Shown: positions 27,967-36,992 of the stretch, in pieces
Layout of the letters: each line of letters starts with the position of its first letter
Numbering within the stretch: the stretch's first letter is position 1
Assembly (NCBI GenBank): GCA_020630975.1
Contig: JAHDID010000001.1
Coordinates: 203,687-267,686, forward strand
Length of the DNA: 64,000 nt
Source: Verrucomicrobiota bacterium
GTDB taxonomy: Bacteria; Verrucomicrobiota; Verrucomicrobiia; Verrucomicrobiales; DEV007
Direction of reading: 5' to 3'
Position numbers and translations under genes: made by a program
The notes under the pieces: generated by a model
Seen by the model: the letters and a program-made list of their open reading frames with translations, nothing else
Database searches by the model: none
What the model was told of the DNA's origin: nothing

Positions 27967-28725
27967 ATGCCCAGACTGAATACACTCGTGACCAGTGCCG
28001 ACGACTGGCTCTCCACCAGCGCGGTACCCGACTACTCCGGCGCTGTGAATGGCCTGCAGCTGCAAAATGACGGTTCCGTCACCAAGATCGCCGCAGCTGT
28101 AGATGCCTGCCTACCCGTCATCGAAAAGGCCGTAGAGGCAGAGGCCGACCTCCTAGTAGTCCACCACGGACTCTTCTGGAATGGTGCCAAACCCTACACC
28201 GGTGCCACCTACCAGAAGCTGAAGCTCGCCATGGACAACAATCTGGCCATCTACAGCTCCCACATCCCGCTGGATGTGCACCCCACGCTAGGGAATAACG
28301 CCTGTCTAGCCCGCGCTCTAGACTGGGTAGCTCCCGAGCCATTTTTCGACTGGAAAGGCATCTCACTGGGCCTGAGACAGGATGTCGATCTATCTCGCGA
28401 CGATCTATTCTCAAAGATCGAAGAAGCCACCGGTGCCCCAGCCCATCACTGCCCCGGCGGCCCTGAGCAGGTGAAAAAGATCGGCTTGATCACTGGTGGT
28501 GCTGGCAGCGAGGTCTTTTCTCTGGCAGAGACTGGCATCGATACTTTCATCACTGGCGAGGGCCCGCACTGGAGCTACACCGCCGCAGAGGAGCTAGGTC
28601 TAAATGTGATCTACGCAGGCCACTACGCCACCGAGACCTTTGGGGTGAAAGCACTGGCGGAAAAATGGTGCGAAGAGATATCCGGGCTAGAGTGGCTGTT
28701 TATCGACCACCCCACTGGTCTGTGA
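27967..28725 (+). CDS. Nif3-like dinuclear metal-centre protein (YbgI/DUF34 family)
   Basis: 252 residues with the family pattern NGLQLQNDG, VVHHGLFWNG (metal His-His), YSSHIPLDVHP, and near the end TGEGPHWSYTAAEELGLNVIYAGHYATE (His and Glu ligands; only parts quoted as motif). Nif3 proteins form toroidal hexamers with two metals; they are annotated as GTP cyclohydrolase I type 2-like, but the physiological reaction is not settled. Followed after 13 bases by the ACT-domain gene, hence probably an operon of three genes up to the amidotransferase. Confidence 0.9.
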   Translation: MPRLNTLVTSADDWLSTSAVPDYSGAVNGLQLQNDGSVTKIAAAVDACLPVIEKAVEAEADLLVVHHGLFWNGAKPYTGATYQKLKLAMDNNLAIYSSHIPLDVHPTLGNNACLARALDWVAPEPFFDWKGISLGLRQDVDLSRDDLFSKIEEATGAPAHHCPGGPEQVKKIGLITGGAGSEVFSLAETGIDTFITGEGPHWSYTAAEELGLNVIYAGHYATETFGVKALAEKWCEEISGLEWLFIDHPTGL

Positions 28726-28738
28726 TACACTGTTTCCC

Positions 28739-29260
28739 ATGACTTCTCTCATCGTGAATATGGCTGGCCCCGACCGGCCCGGTCTCGTAGAGGCACTTTC
28801 CTCTGCTATCTCCTCCGCCTCTGGCAACTGGGAGGGCAGCCGCATGGCCAAGCTCTCCGGACAATTCGCCGGCGTCGTCCACGTCGTCGTGCCCGATGAT
28901 CAGGCTGATCTGCTGCGGGCCAATCTACAGGCCATGGCCAGCGATGGGCTGCTCATCTCGATTAGCGACGATTCTGGCCAGGCCGCCAGCGAGGTGACTG
29001 GCGAGTCTGTGATGCTCGATGTCGTCGGGCTCGATCGCACCGGCATCGTCAGCGAGATATCGCACGTCCTGACTGAGCTAGGGGTCAATGTGGAGGAACT
29101 CCTCACCGAGTGTCTATCGGCGCCCATGTCTGGCGAAAGACTCTTCGAGGCCAGCGCCATCATCGTGCTGCCAGATGGCATCACCGAAGAGCAGGTGCAA
29201 AACCGCGTAGAAGAGATCGACCAAGACCTACAGGTGACGATTTCTGACTTGGAAGACTAG
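28739..29260 (+). CDS. Double ACT-domain protein, GcvR-like
   Basis: 173 residues with two ACT domains (about 1-80 and 88-170): each starts with the phrase xVxGxDRPGxV (NMAGPDRPGLVEAL and VVGLDRTGIVSEI). This is the build of GcvR, which binds glycine to control the glycine cleavage regulator GcvA in enterobacteria. GcvA is not seen here, so the role as an amino-acid sensor is inferred. Located between nif3-like and trpG/pabA-like genes. Confidence 0.85.
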   Translation: MTSLIVNMAGPDRPGLVEALSSAISSASGNWEGSRMAKLSGQFAGVVHVVVPDDQADLLRANLQAMASDGLLISISDDSGQAASEVTGESVMLDVVGLDRTGIVSEISHVLTELGVNVEELLTECLSAPMSGERLFEASAIIVLPDGITEEQVQNRVEEIDQDLQVTISDLED

Positions 29261-29305
29261 CGCTCTCGGCGTAGTCTCCCGCCTCGCGAATACTATCAGG
29301 CCGCT

Positions 29306-29875
29306 ATGCTACTCGTCATCGATAATTACGACTCCTTCACCTACAATCTCGTCCAATACTTCGGCGAGCTAGGTGCCGAGATGGAGATCTATCGGAATGA
29401 TCAGATCTCCATCGATGAGATCCGCGAGCTCGCGCCCGAGCGCATCTGCATCTCGCCCGGCCCCTGCACCCCCAAGGAGGCAGGCATCAGCTGCGATGTG
29501 ATCCGTACCTTTGGCGAGAGCACACCGCTACTCGGCGTATGCCTAGGGCACCAGAGTATCGGCGATGTCTTTGGTGGCGACGTGATCCGTGCCGACCGCC
29601 TCATGCACGGCAAGACCTCCCCAGTCTACCACGATGGCAAAGGCCTGTTCGCTGGCATCAGCGATCCATTTGAAGCGACTCGCTACCACTCACTCATCGT
29701 CAAGCGAGCCACCTTTCCCAAATGTCTAAAGATCACCGCCTGGACAGCGGAGGAAGAGATCATGGGGCTCCAGCACGAGACCCACCCCATCTACGGAGTC
29801 CAGTTTCACCCCGAGTCGATTTTGACCGAGTCCGGTAAGAGACTCCTGCAAAACTTTCTAGATGTGCCAGCGTAA
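29306..29875 (+). CDS. Glutamine amidotransferase subunit of anthranilate or aminodeoxychorismate synthase
   Basis: 189 residues, class I amidotransferase with catalytic Cys79 (GVCLGHQS), His168 and Glu170 (QFHPES), and the ISPGPCTP loop. It supplies ammonia to TrpE (anthranilate, tryptophan route) or PabB (folate route). Sequence alone does not separate TrpG from PabA, and no trpE or pabB is adjacent. Length is normal for the stand-alone subunit. Confidence 0.92.
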   Translation: MLLVIDNYDSFTYNLVQYFGELGAEMEIYRNDQISIDEIRELAPERICISPGPCTPKEAGISCDVIRTFGESTPLLGVCLGHQSIGDVFGGDVIRADRLMHGKTSPVYHDGKGLFAGISDPFEATRYHSLIVKRATFPKCLKITAWTAEEEIMGLQHETHPIYGVQFHPESILTESGKRLLQNFLDVPA

Positions 29876-29976
29876 GCGTAGGATGGCATCGCTATAGGCC
29901 ACATAGGACCTATCCGACCTATAGCAACTTTCCAGAAATGATCGTCTTTCGAGGCGGGTTCTGTTAGCCTCAGAGA

Positions 29977-30729
29977 ATGCGACACAAACTCCTCTCCCTA
30001 GCCTTTTTTCTGACTGCTCTCACTCTTTCCTCTAGTGCAGCCGATATCCCCAAGCTCGAGCGGGTCTTTCAGCTCGCCAAGACTCGCTCTGGCTGGGCAG
30101 AGCAGCAGACCCTATCCGACCAGATGTGGAAGCTCCGCGAGGCGATCGGCGAGCTCGATATCGTCTCCGATCCCGTGTCCGATCGCTACCTCATCACCAA
30201 GCTCGGTGGCCCGATCGATCTGGTGCATTTTCTAGCGCTTTCAGCCCAAGTCTGCAGCGGAAAGTTCAGCCTCGCCGATGCCCTCTATCGCCAGTGGGAG
30301 GCTGAGGGCGGCCCTGATCACGAGAAAGGCCTGAGCCGAGTCTACTACCCCGAGGCGCACCCAGACGACCTCCCCTCCAATGCCCTCGGAGCCCTCTTTG
30401 GCGAAGAGGTGAAGCACCTCCAGTCCGATCCTTCAGCAGATCTCTCGCAGCTACTACACCATTTTCTACAGCCCCTGCGCCCGGCAGAGGATCAGCTAGC
30501 GAAGCAATACTCCCATCGCTACATCGTGATGGGGCTACCCGCAAAAGCATCTCGCAACCAGCAGCTATCACGTAGCGAATGGTTTACCGCCGAGCCCATG
30601 TATATGCTATCGGCACTCGACCCCGCTTTGAAACGCAAGGCATCAAATGCTCGCAGCGCACTGCGTCTAGCAGGGATGGAGGTCTATCTCATCAAAGAAA
30701 AGCCTATCGGTATCCGCCGTATAAAGTGA
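29977..30729 (+). CDS. Secreted protein, unknown
   Basis: 250 residues with signal peptide 1-21 (cut after SSSA, ADIPKLE). The mature part is helical and has no recognised domain; it contains the segment VSDPVSDRYLITKLGGPIDLVHFLALSAQ (quoted only as location, about 65-95). Clean promoterless spacing of about 100 bases from the amidotransferase gene. No function proposed. Confidence 0.6.
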   Translation: MRHKLLSLAFFLTALTLSSSAADIPKLERVFQLAKTRSGWAEQQTLSDQMWKLREAIGELDIVSDPVSDRYLITKLGGPIDLVHFLALSAQVCSGKFSLADALYRQWEAEGGPDHEKGLSRVYYPEAHPDDLPSNALGALFGEEVKHLQSDPSADLSQLLHHFLQPLRPAEDQLAKQYSHRYIVMGLPAKASRNQQLSRSEWFTAEPMYMLSALDPALKRKASNARSALRLAGMEVYLIKEKPIGIRRIK

Positions 30730-30763
30730 CGCCCAAACAACCATAAATAAAACACGTTTCCCA

Positions 30764-32011
30764 ATGAACAATACCATCCGACTTGGGTGCATTCTGCTTT
30801 TTTCACTGCCATTCTCTGTTAAAATTTTGCAAGCACAGCCGCTTTCAGGCGATTTTGCGTGGCAGAGCGAATCCCCAATCAAATCACCGGACTATACGGC
30901 ATATTTTCCAGACGATCCCGAAGCTGGAAAGCGATTGGATGATTTGATCCGAAATCGCCAACTAAGGAGCCTCGATGCAGCGAAATACCTAGAAGCCGTT
31001 AGGAAAGGGCTGCGTAACACCACTAACCACAAAACTACTATACTAGGCAGGGTTGGCAGTTTATTCATTTGGAACCAAACACCACAGAACCCGCAAGCCA
31101 TTGAACTCATGTACCATGCCAGTGGTTGCCGCGACGAATCGATCGTCCACCATGCCGTCTACTCGGGATTATCTGTAACTCGACCTAAGACTCCTGCCAT
31201 CCTCAAGCGCCTAGGCGAGATCATGATGTCGACAACTAAAGCTGACACAGCCCACAGAATTGCTTGGGGGAGCTCCGAACAAAGAGAAGAATTGATCAAA
31301 GAGCTCACTTTAGCAGCGTACCACGACGACCCTGCAATCTCAGAAAGATCCAAAGCGATGATCAAAATCGCTCAGGGAGAACTGAAAGCGGCAGTCTACT
31401 TCACGGGCATTAAATCTATCCAAATGCAGCAAGAATTTGGCAGCCGAATGGACGAATTCCGACAAAAGCTACAGTCAGGCACTAGCACTGAGCGCCTAGA
31501 AATTTTACGACTTATTCATAAGCACCAATTACACCTCATCATGAAAGATAATGATGCTTGGCTAAAAGCCTACCTAGAAGCCGCGAAGGATCAAGAGGCT
31601 CAAGTGAGACGATGCGTAGCAAGCAACATCGGAAGTTATTGGGTCTGGCGAGCCCAGCCCATTAATCAGCAAGCAATCGATACCCTAGTGATGATGGCTA
31701 ATGACAGCGATTCCGAAGTGCGCGCCAATGCAATGTATTATGGATTAGATAGACTACCTAGCAATCATTCCAATATTAACAAAGTGGAACAGGCAAAAGT
31801 AAATGACGTCAAATTTAGGATCGAAAAGATTCGGCAGATAGCCCTACAGGCAATTGAAAATGGGCTCTACGACCAAGTTGACGGCTTGCTGCATGATATA
31901 GAACCATCTCCTAATCGCAGCTATAACAACCCGGAAGAGAAGAGGATTGCCGAAGAACTATTCCGTGAACTTTCAGATAAATTGGCAGCAGCGAGAGGTC
32001 CTGATAAATAA
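30764..32011 (+). CDS. Secreted helical-repeat (HEAT-like) protein, unknown
   Basis: 415 residues, signal peptide 1-26 (ends LQAQPLSG). Repeating helical segments with Asp/Glu at turns (for example AYHDDPAISERSKAMIKIAQ, and VRRCVASNIGSYWV, SEVRANAMYYGL) suggest HEAT-like repeats for protein contacts. AT-richer than hflX and the APC gene, so possibly acquired separately. Ends 11 bases before the permease gene. Confidence 0.6.
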   Translation: MNNTIRLGCILLFSLPFSVKILQAQPLSGDFAWQSESPIKSPDYTAYFPDDPEAGKRLDDLIRNRQLRSLDAAKYLEAVRKGLRNTTNHKTTILGRVGSLFIWNQTPQNPQAIELMYHASGCRDESIVHHAVYSGLSVTRPKTPAILKRLGEIMMSTTKADTAHRIAWGSSEQREELIKELTLAAYHDDPAISERSKAMIKIAQGELKAAVYFTGIKSIQMQQEFGSRMDEFRQKLQSGTSTERLEILRLIHKHQLHLIMKDNDAWLKAYLEAAKDQEAQVRRCVASNIGSYWVWRAQPINQQAIDTLVMMANDSDSEVRANAMYYGLDRLPSNHSNINKVEQAKVNDVKFRIEKIRQIALQAIENGLYDQVDGLLHDIEPSPNRSYNNPEEKRIAEELFRELSDKLAAARGPDK

Positions 32012-32022
32012 CCGCTACCGGC

Positions 32023-33315
32023 ATGAAAACCAAAGTCTCGCTCTACACAGCCACGGCCATCGTGGTCGCCAATATGGTCGGCACCGGCATCTTTGGTAGC
32101 CTAGGGTATCAGGTCGGTGCCATACCGAGTGGCTTCCCTATCTTACTGCTGTGGCTAGTCGGTGGTATCATCTCGATCTGCGGTGCGCTCTGCTATGCCG
32201 AGCTAGCGGCCATGTTTCCTCGCTCGGGTGGGGAGTATCAGTTGCTCCGCAGTAGCTGGTCGCCACTGCTTGGTTTTCTCGCCGGCTGGGTGTCTATCGT
32301 AGCGGGATTTGCCGCTCCTATCGCGCTGAATGCATCGCTCCTCGGCCACTACCTAGCGGCGATCACTGGCTGGTCGGGCTATTGGTTCTCAGTGCCACTG
32401 CTACTCCTCGTCACTGTCATCCATCTGGGTAAACTATCGTCGATCGCACGATTTCAGTCAGGCTTCACCACGGCCAAGATCTTGCTCATCATCGTGCTAG
32501 CCGTACTCGGTTTTACGATCGGCACTCGGCAGACTGATATCTCCTTTCTACCAGTGGCAGGTGATGGCTCGGCTATCCTCTCGGCAGACTTCGCTGTATC
32601 CCTGGTCTATGTGCTCTATGCCTATGCGGGGTGGAATGCCGCCACCTACATGATGGATGAGATACACGATGCTCCACGACTCGTGCCACGCGCTATCCTA
32701 CTCGGTACGGCACTGGTTACTGGGCTATACATCGTGGTCAATGCTGCCTTCCTCTACGCGACACCGGTCGATGCTCTGGCAGGGCAGCCTGAGGCGGGGC
32801 TCATCGCATCGCAGGCGATCCTAGGCGAGCGCGGTGGCAGCCTGATGGGACTGCTCATCGCCTTTGGCCTGATCTCTACTATCAGCGCGATGACTTGGGC
32901 TGGCCCTCGAGTGACCAGCACGATCGGCCAAGACTATCGGGTATTTTCCCAGCTGGCGAAAAACAACCGCCACGGCGTACCGGCCATCGCCATCGCCATG
33001 CAGAGCGTTTTCGCCATCGTTCTACTGATCACCTCGACTTTCGAGACTCTGCTGCACTATGTGCAGGCCCTACTGACCCTGTCCTCCATCGCAGTCGTCA
33101 TCGGCATGATCTGGCTGCGCATCAGCCAGCCACAGCTCGAGCGTCCATTTCGCGCGTGGGGGTATCCAGTCACGCCTGTCATTTTTCTGCTGATGACAGG
33201 CTACATCCTATACTTTCAGATCCAGCAGCAGCCTATCCAGTGCCTCTGGGGGCTGCTGACTTTGGCGGTTGGATTTGCGGTTTACTGGCTTGCTGGTAGA
33301 AAGATCCGCCAATAA
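32023..33315 (+). CDS. Amino acid permease, APC superfamily
   Basis: 430 residues with about 12 hydrophobic segments. Starts ATVIVVANMVGTGIFGSLGY (APC signature GTGIF), consensus YAELAAMFPRSGGEYQ, and the later AYAGWNAATYMMDE and AMTWAGPRV segments. Family members exchange or import amino acids with protons. No substrate can be assigned. Plus-strand neighbour of hflX, 29 bases apart. Confidence 0.9.
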   Translation: MKTKVSLYTATAIVVANMVGTGIFGSLGYQVGAIPSGFPILLLWLVGGIISICGALCYAELAAMFPRSGGEYQLLRSSWSPLLGFLAGWVSIVAGFAAPIALNASLLGHYLAAITGWSGYWFSVPLLLLVTVIHLGKLSSIARFQSGFTTAKILLIIVLAVLGFTIGTRQTDISFLPVAGDGSAILSADFAVSLVYVLYAYAGWNAATYMMDEIHDAPRLVPRAILLGTALVTGLYIVVNAAFLYATPVDALAGQPEAGLIASQAILGERGGSLMGLLIAFGLISTISAMTWAGPRVTSTIGQDYRVFSQLAKNNRHGVPAIAIAMQSVFAIVLLITSTFETLLHYVQALLTLSSIAVVIGMIWLRISQPQLERPFRAWGYPVTPVIFLLMTGYILYFQIQQQPIQCLWGLLTLAVGFAVYWLAGRKIRQ

Positions 33316-33344
33316 ACTCCGACGCCCCTTTTACTGATTTAGCT

Positions 33345-34646
33345 ATGGCAATGTTCGACGTCAAAGAGAAGCCACAGATGGTGGAGCGCGCGTTCCTCAT
33401 CGGTGCTTATTTCGATCGCAATGATGGCGATCGCGCAGCCAGCCTGCTCAAAGAGCTAGGCGAGCTAGTCGACACCCTGCAGATCGGTATCGTCGGCCAA
33501 GATTGCTGCTTCATCCGCAATCGCAACACCCGCTACCTGACCGGCACGGGCAAGTGCACCGAGCTCATCGAAAAAGCCCACGAACTAGAGGCCGACTGCA
33601 TCGTCTTTGACAACGAACTATCCCCCATGCAGCAGCGTGCCTGGGAGGAAGAGAGCGGCATCACCGTGATCGATCGCGAGGAGGTGATCCTAGATATCTT
33701 TAAAATGCGCGCTCAGACCAAGGAAGCCCGCCTCCAGGTAGACCTCGCTCGCATGCAATACTCGCTACCGCGCCTGACTCGCATGTGGTCGCACCTCGAT
33801 CGCCAAGGCGGCGGGGGTGGTGGCGGCGGCAAAGGCGCAGCCCGTGGCGAGGGCGAGCAGCAGATCGAGGTAGACCGCCGTCTGGCCAGAAAGCGCATCG
33901 ATCGTATCCGCGCCGATCTCGAGGATGTACGCAAGAACCGCCAGACTCAGCGCAAACAGCGTGCTGACGATGGGGTGCCTCATGCCGCAATCGTCGGCTA
34001 CACCAATGCCGGCAAAAGCTCACTGCTCAATCAGCTGGCCGGAGCCACCGTGCTGGCCGAGGACAAACTCTTTGCCACCCTCGACCCCACGACCCGCGCC
34101 ATCGATCTCGACAATGGCCAAGTGCTACTGCTAACCGATACCGTGGGATTTGTGCGCAATCTGCCGCACCGTCTAGTCGAGGCATTCAAAGCCACTCTGG
34201 AGGAGGCCGTGCTTTCAGACTTTCTTGTACACGTGCTCGATGCCAGCGCTGAGGAGGTATTTTCCTTTTACGAGACGACTCTAAAAGTACTCGGCGAACT
34301 CGGTGCCGACGACAAACCGACTATCATCGTGCTCAACAAGGTCGACCTCATCGAGGACGACCCCGAGCGCATGCAGGAGCTAAACGCCTACTTCGAGGGC
34401 AAAGCGATCTTCATCTCTGCCACCAGCGATAAAAATCTCGATGCCCTGCTCAATGCTTTTTGCGACCAGCTGGTCGACCGCGTCGCCCGCATGGAGCTCC
34501 GCATCCCCCAGTCTCGCCAAGATCTCGTAGCCCTACTCCACCGCGAGGCAAACATCCTCGAGCAAGACTACGAGGGCAACGATGTGCTACTGACAGCCAT
34601 CGTGCCCCACGTGATCGCCCACAAGGTCGAGGAATTTCGCTCATAA
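33345..34646 (+). CDS. hflX: Ribosome-associated GTPase HflX
   Basis: 433 residues. N-terminal HflX domain with LVDTLQIGIVGQD and YLTGTGKCTEL, glycine-rich linker of eight Gly residues (QGGGGGGGGKG), then the Obg-like GTPase core: G1 GYTNAGKSSLLN, G2 around LFATLDPTTR, G3 DTVGFVRNLPHRLVE, G4 NKVD. HflX splits stalled or vacant ribosomes under stress. Length and domains are normal. Its start ATG lies after an A/G-poor leader; no alternative in frame upstream. Confidence 0.96.
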   Translation: MAMFDVKEKPQMVERAFLIGAYFDRNDGDRAASLLKELGELVDTLQIGIVGQDCCFIRNRNTRYLTGTGKCTELIEKAHELEADCIVFDNELSPMQQRAWEEESGITVIDREEVILDIFKMRAQTKEARLQVDLARMQYSLPRLTRMWSHLDRQGGGGGGGGKGAARGEGEQQIEVDRRLARKRIDRIRADLEDVRKNRQTQRKQRADDGVPHAAIVGYTNAGKSSLLNQLAGATVLAEDKLFATLDPTTRAIDLDNGQVLLLTDTVGFVRNLPHRLVEAFKATLEEAVLSDFLVHVLDASAEEVFSFYETTLKVLGELGADDKPTIIVLNKVDLIEDDPERMQELNAYFEGKAIFISATSDKNLDALLNAFCDQLVDRVARMELRIPQSRQDLVALLHREANILEQDYEGNDVLLTAIVPHVIAHKVEEFRS

Positions 34647-34662
34647 GTGGAGACTCCAGCAT

Positions 34663-34716
34663 GAGTAGCCGCGCTCCTGGAAGCTACTCCTAAGTAGGGT
34701 CAGCCTTCAGCTGACC
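34663..34716. repeat. Two palindromes after hflX (modular intergenic repeat)
   Basis: GAGTAGC (34663-34669) pairs with GCTACTC (34683-34689) and GGTCAGC (34698-34704) with GCTGACC (34710-34716), both perfect 7-bp stems. The rest of the 379-base gap 34647-35025 holds no gene; it contains G/C-rich stretches, then the 21-bp repeat array at 34908. The first stem may terminate hflX transcription, although no U-run follows. Confidence 0.7.
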
Positions 34717-34907
34717 GACAGGCTGAGTGCACCAGTTCCAGCAGCCAGATTATGACTTCATCAAAAAGCCGGAGGCTGGACAGCCAATAAAAATGGTCCC
34801 GCAAACTTCCCTGCCCCGGGGGCGACAGAAGCGTCATAGCTCACAAGAGCGGAGCTGAATAATCCCACCAAGGAAAGATACACTGCAAAATACGCTCCAA
34901 ATCAGCA

Positions 34908-34945
34908 ACTGTACCCTATTGAATCAAAATTGTACCCTATTGAAT
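34908..34945 (+). repeat. 21-bp-period repeat array, locus 3 (two copies)
   Basis: ACTGTACCCTATTGAAT (34908-34924) and ATTGTACCCTATTGAAT (34929-34945), 21 bases apart with spacer CAAA. It lies about 80 bases upstream of the ATG of the secreted protein at 35026, so a leader or operator location is plausible. Confidence 0.9.
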
Positions 34946-35025
34946 TTCAGGGTATAACAATGGATCATAGCCCAAAATTTTGCATTTTTTAGTGCCCGCG
35001 TCGTCGAATACCCATCCTCAAGTAT

Positions 35026-35538
35026 ATGACGCTAAGACACACAACGAAAAACCCCTACTCCCCTATTCTACTCTTGACCGCGATCGTGGCTATCGCCTCA
35101 GCCCCAATGGCTTCCAAAGCAGACGGCTTTAAATTCTACGGTCAGAGCGCCTTCAGTATCGGCGGCTTTAGCTTTGGCTCATCGAGCGAAGTCGAGCCAG
35201 CCTTTGCCGAGATCGGTAAAAACGTCTACGCCATCGACAATCTGGCCGACCAACTCAGCTACCGGACCAAGAAGGAACTCTCCAAAGCCGAAAACTCCAC
35301 AGACGCCGATGCTCTAGTCGCCCAAGTCAAACGCCATGGCGAACTGACCAACAAGCTGATAAAAGCCTACAAGAGCAAATCCAAGACCGATCTCCAGAGC
35401 GTCGCTCGCGATGTGCGGACCTCCACCGAGTCCCTCTCCCGCCTCAGCCGAGACATCGACCTGAGCAGCACCTTGGTGAATCTCATCAACCAGTCTACCC
35501 CACTGGCTCGAGAGGTAGAGAATCAGGCACGGAACTAA
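35026..35538 (+). CDS. Secreted helical protein, unknown
   Basis: 170 residues with a signal peptide of about 33 residues (hydrophobic core ILLLTAIVAIASAPMAS, cut before KADGF). Mature part is helical with regular Lys/Glu/Leu spacing (about 65-165). No family recognised. The start ATG at 35026 is 80 bases downstream of the third 21-bp repeat array. Confidence 0.6.
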   Translation: MTLRHTTKNPYSPILLLTAIVAIASAPMASKADGFKFYGQSAFSIGGFSFGSSSEVEPAFAEIGKNVYAIDNLADQLSYRTKKELSKAENSTDADALVAQVKRHGELTNKLIKAYKSKSKTDLQSVARDVRTSTESLSRLSRDIDLSSTLVNLINQSTPLAREVENQARN

Positions 35539-35593
35539 TTTCCCTACTGAGGTTTAACCTTCTAAATAATCAGATTGCCCTTACTTTTAGCAA

Positions 35594-36976
35594 GTGAGGG
35601 CAAGTATTCTGACTCTGATTTGCATGACCGTCGCCCTTCTTTGCTGGGCGACTCAGCATTTTTACCACTGGGGTGGAAAGATGCGCCACGAGGCCTTTGT
35701 CGAGAAATGGCAGAAACGAGGCGTCTCATTCGATCTTCCCGCTTCACCAGCGCTTGATGACGAAGAGAACTTCCTGAAAGCACCTGGCATCGTAGATTGG
35801 ATCGAGTACTACGGGCCCGATGGCTTGATTGAACGCGAAGGACGCCCAGAAATCATCATCGCCGCGGAAAGCTTTCACGCCGCTGCCGTATCGGGCCCTT
35901 CATTTTGGTTACGCGACTATAGAATCGAGCCGGTAGAGATGAGGGATACTTGCACCTCATTTGAGCAACTTTGGCAAGAAGACGAAGCCACAGTAGCCTT
36001 GCTGCATGAGGCTGCCCTAAGACCATCCACAGACGTCCACTCAGTCTATGGCATAGAGCAGCTCAACAACGTCCAGAAATACCTGACCTATCGGGCTTAT
36101 CATCATGTTCACTCGGGTAATTTACCCGTAGGCCTACGGGATTTCACCACATCACTACGGCTATCGAGCCAGATTTACGAGTCCTGCCCTAGCCTTGTTG
36201 GGTCATTGATCGAACTCGCAGGGCTAGATATCGCTATCAATGCCATCTGGGTAAGCCTGGAAAGTGGCGACTGGGATAAAGAATCCTTAGATCGACTAGA
36301 GGCCGAATGTCGACGCATCCGACTGACGCAGGATTTCCCGAAAAGATTAATCCGAATGATCGCTATCGAAGACAAAGATATGCGCTCTCAGCCTTACGAA
36401 GATGAACGAGACCCACGACTCGCGCAAAAGCTCGAAAGCCGAATACAGCTCCACCTAGTAACCAGCCACTCCATGCTAGTGGATAACTTACTATGGGATA
36501 AACAAGGAGATCGTCTGACAACCGAACTCACACAACAAAGCTCATTAAACCTTGAGGAAGCTGTCATAAAGTGGCGAATGCAACCTGATTGGCGTAGATC
36601 ACTAACAGGCATAACCGTCCGAAATCTAGGCAAATGGACCGATAGAACTCTAGAGCTCCAACAGCTGTACGAGTTCGCCATCGTCGCTTGCCAATTGAAA
36701 AAGTTTCACCTAGAACATGGCGCGTATCCCGAGTTTATCGATGAACTGAGAACAGGCGAAATCCGAGACCTCTTCACCGACGCCAGCTATGCTACCTACA
36801 AAAGGCTAGACGCAGACAACTTTGAATTGATCAGTATCGGAAGCGACCGCACGGATGACAGCGGCAATAAAGAAGACGACCTAGTCTGGACTACCGTCCT
36901 CCCTACCCCAAAACCACCCGAACCAATCGATCCCGAGACGGCCAAAATAATCGAAAGATTGCTCAAACAAATGTAG
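35594..36976 (+). CDS. Membrane-anchored protein, unknown
   Basis: 460 residues from GTG 35594. One N-terminal hydrophobic helix (about 5-22) acts as signal anchor; the rest is soluble, helix-rich, with a Pro-rich C-terminus (PTPKPPEPIDP). AT-rich relative to housekeeping genes. In the C-terminal third, CQLKKFHLEHGAYPEFIDEL resembles the helical segment after the N-terminal helix of pilin-like substrates seen in PVC proteins, but a pseudopilin signature is absent at the N-terminus. No function claimed. Confidence 0.6.
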   Translation: MRASILTLICMTVALLCWATQHFYHWGGKMRHEAFVEKWQKRGVSFDLPASPALDDEENFLKAPGIVDWIEYYGPDGLIEREGRPEIIIAAESFHAAAVSGPSFWLRDYRIEPVEMRDTCTSFEQLWQEDEATVALLHEAALRPSTDVHSVYGIEQLNNVQKYLTYRAYHHVHSGNLPVGLRDFTTSLRLSSQIYESCPSLVGSLIELAGLDIAINAIWVSLESGDWDKESLDRLEAECRRIRLTQDFPKRLIRMIAIEDKDMRSQPYEDERDPRLAQKLESRIQLHLVTSHSMLVDNLLWDKQGDRLTTELTQQSSLNLEEAVIKWRMQPDWRRSLTGITVRNLGKWTDRTLELQQLYEFAIVACQLKKFHLEHGAYPEFIDELRTGEIRDLFTDASYATYKRLDADNFELISIGSDRTDDSGNKEDDLVWTTVLPTPKPPEPIDPETAKIIERLLKQM

Positions 36977-36992
36977 GCACGGAACAACTAAC

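Noticed and set aside
33700-34023. Antisense frames over hflX
   Set aside because: Shadow frames of the Gly/Arg-rich hflX sequence, in conflict with a clear HflX gene.
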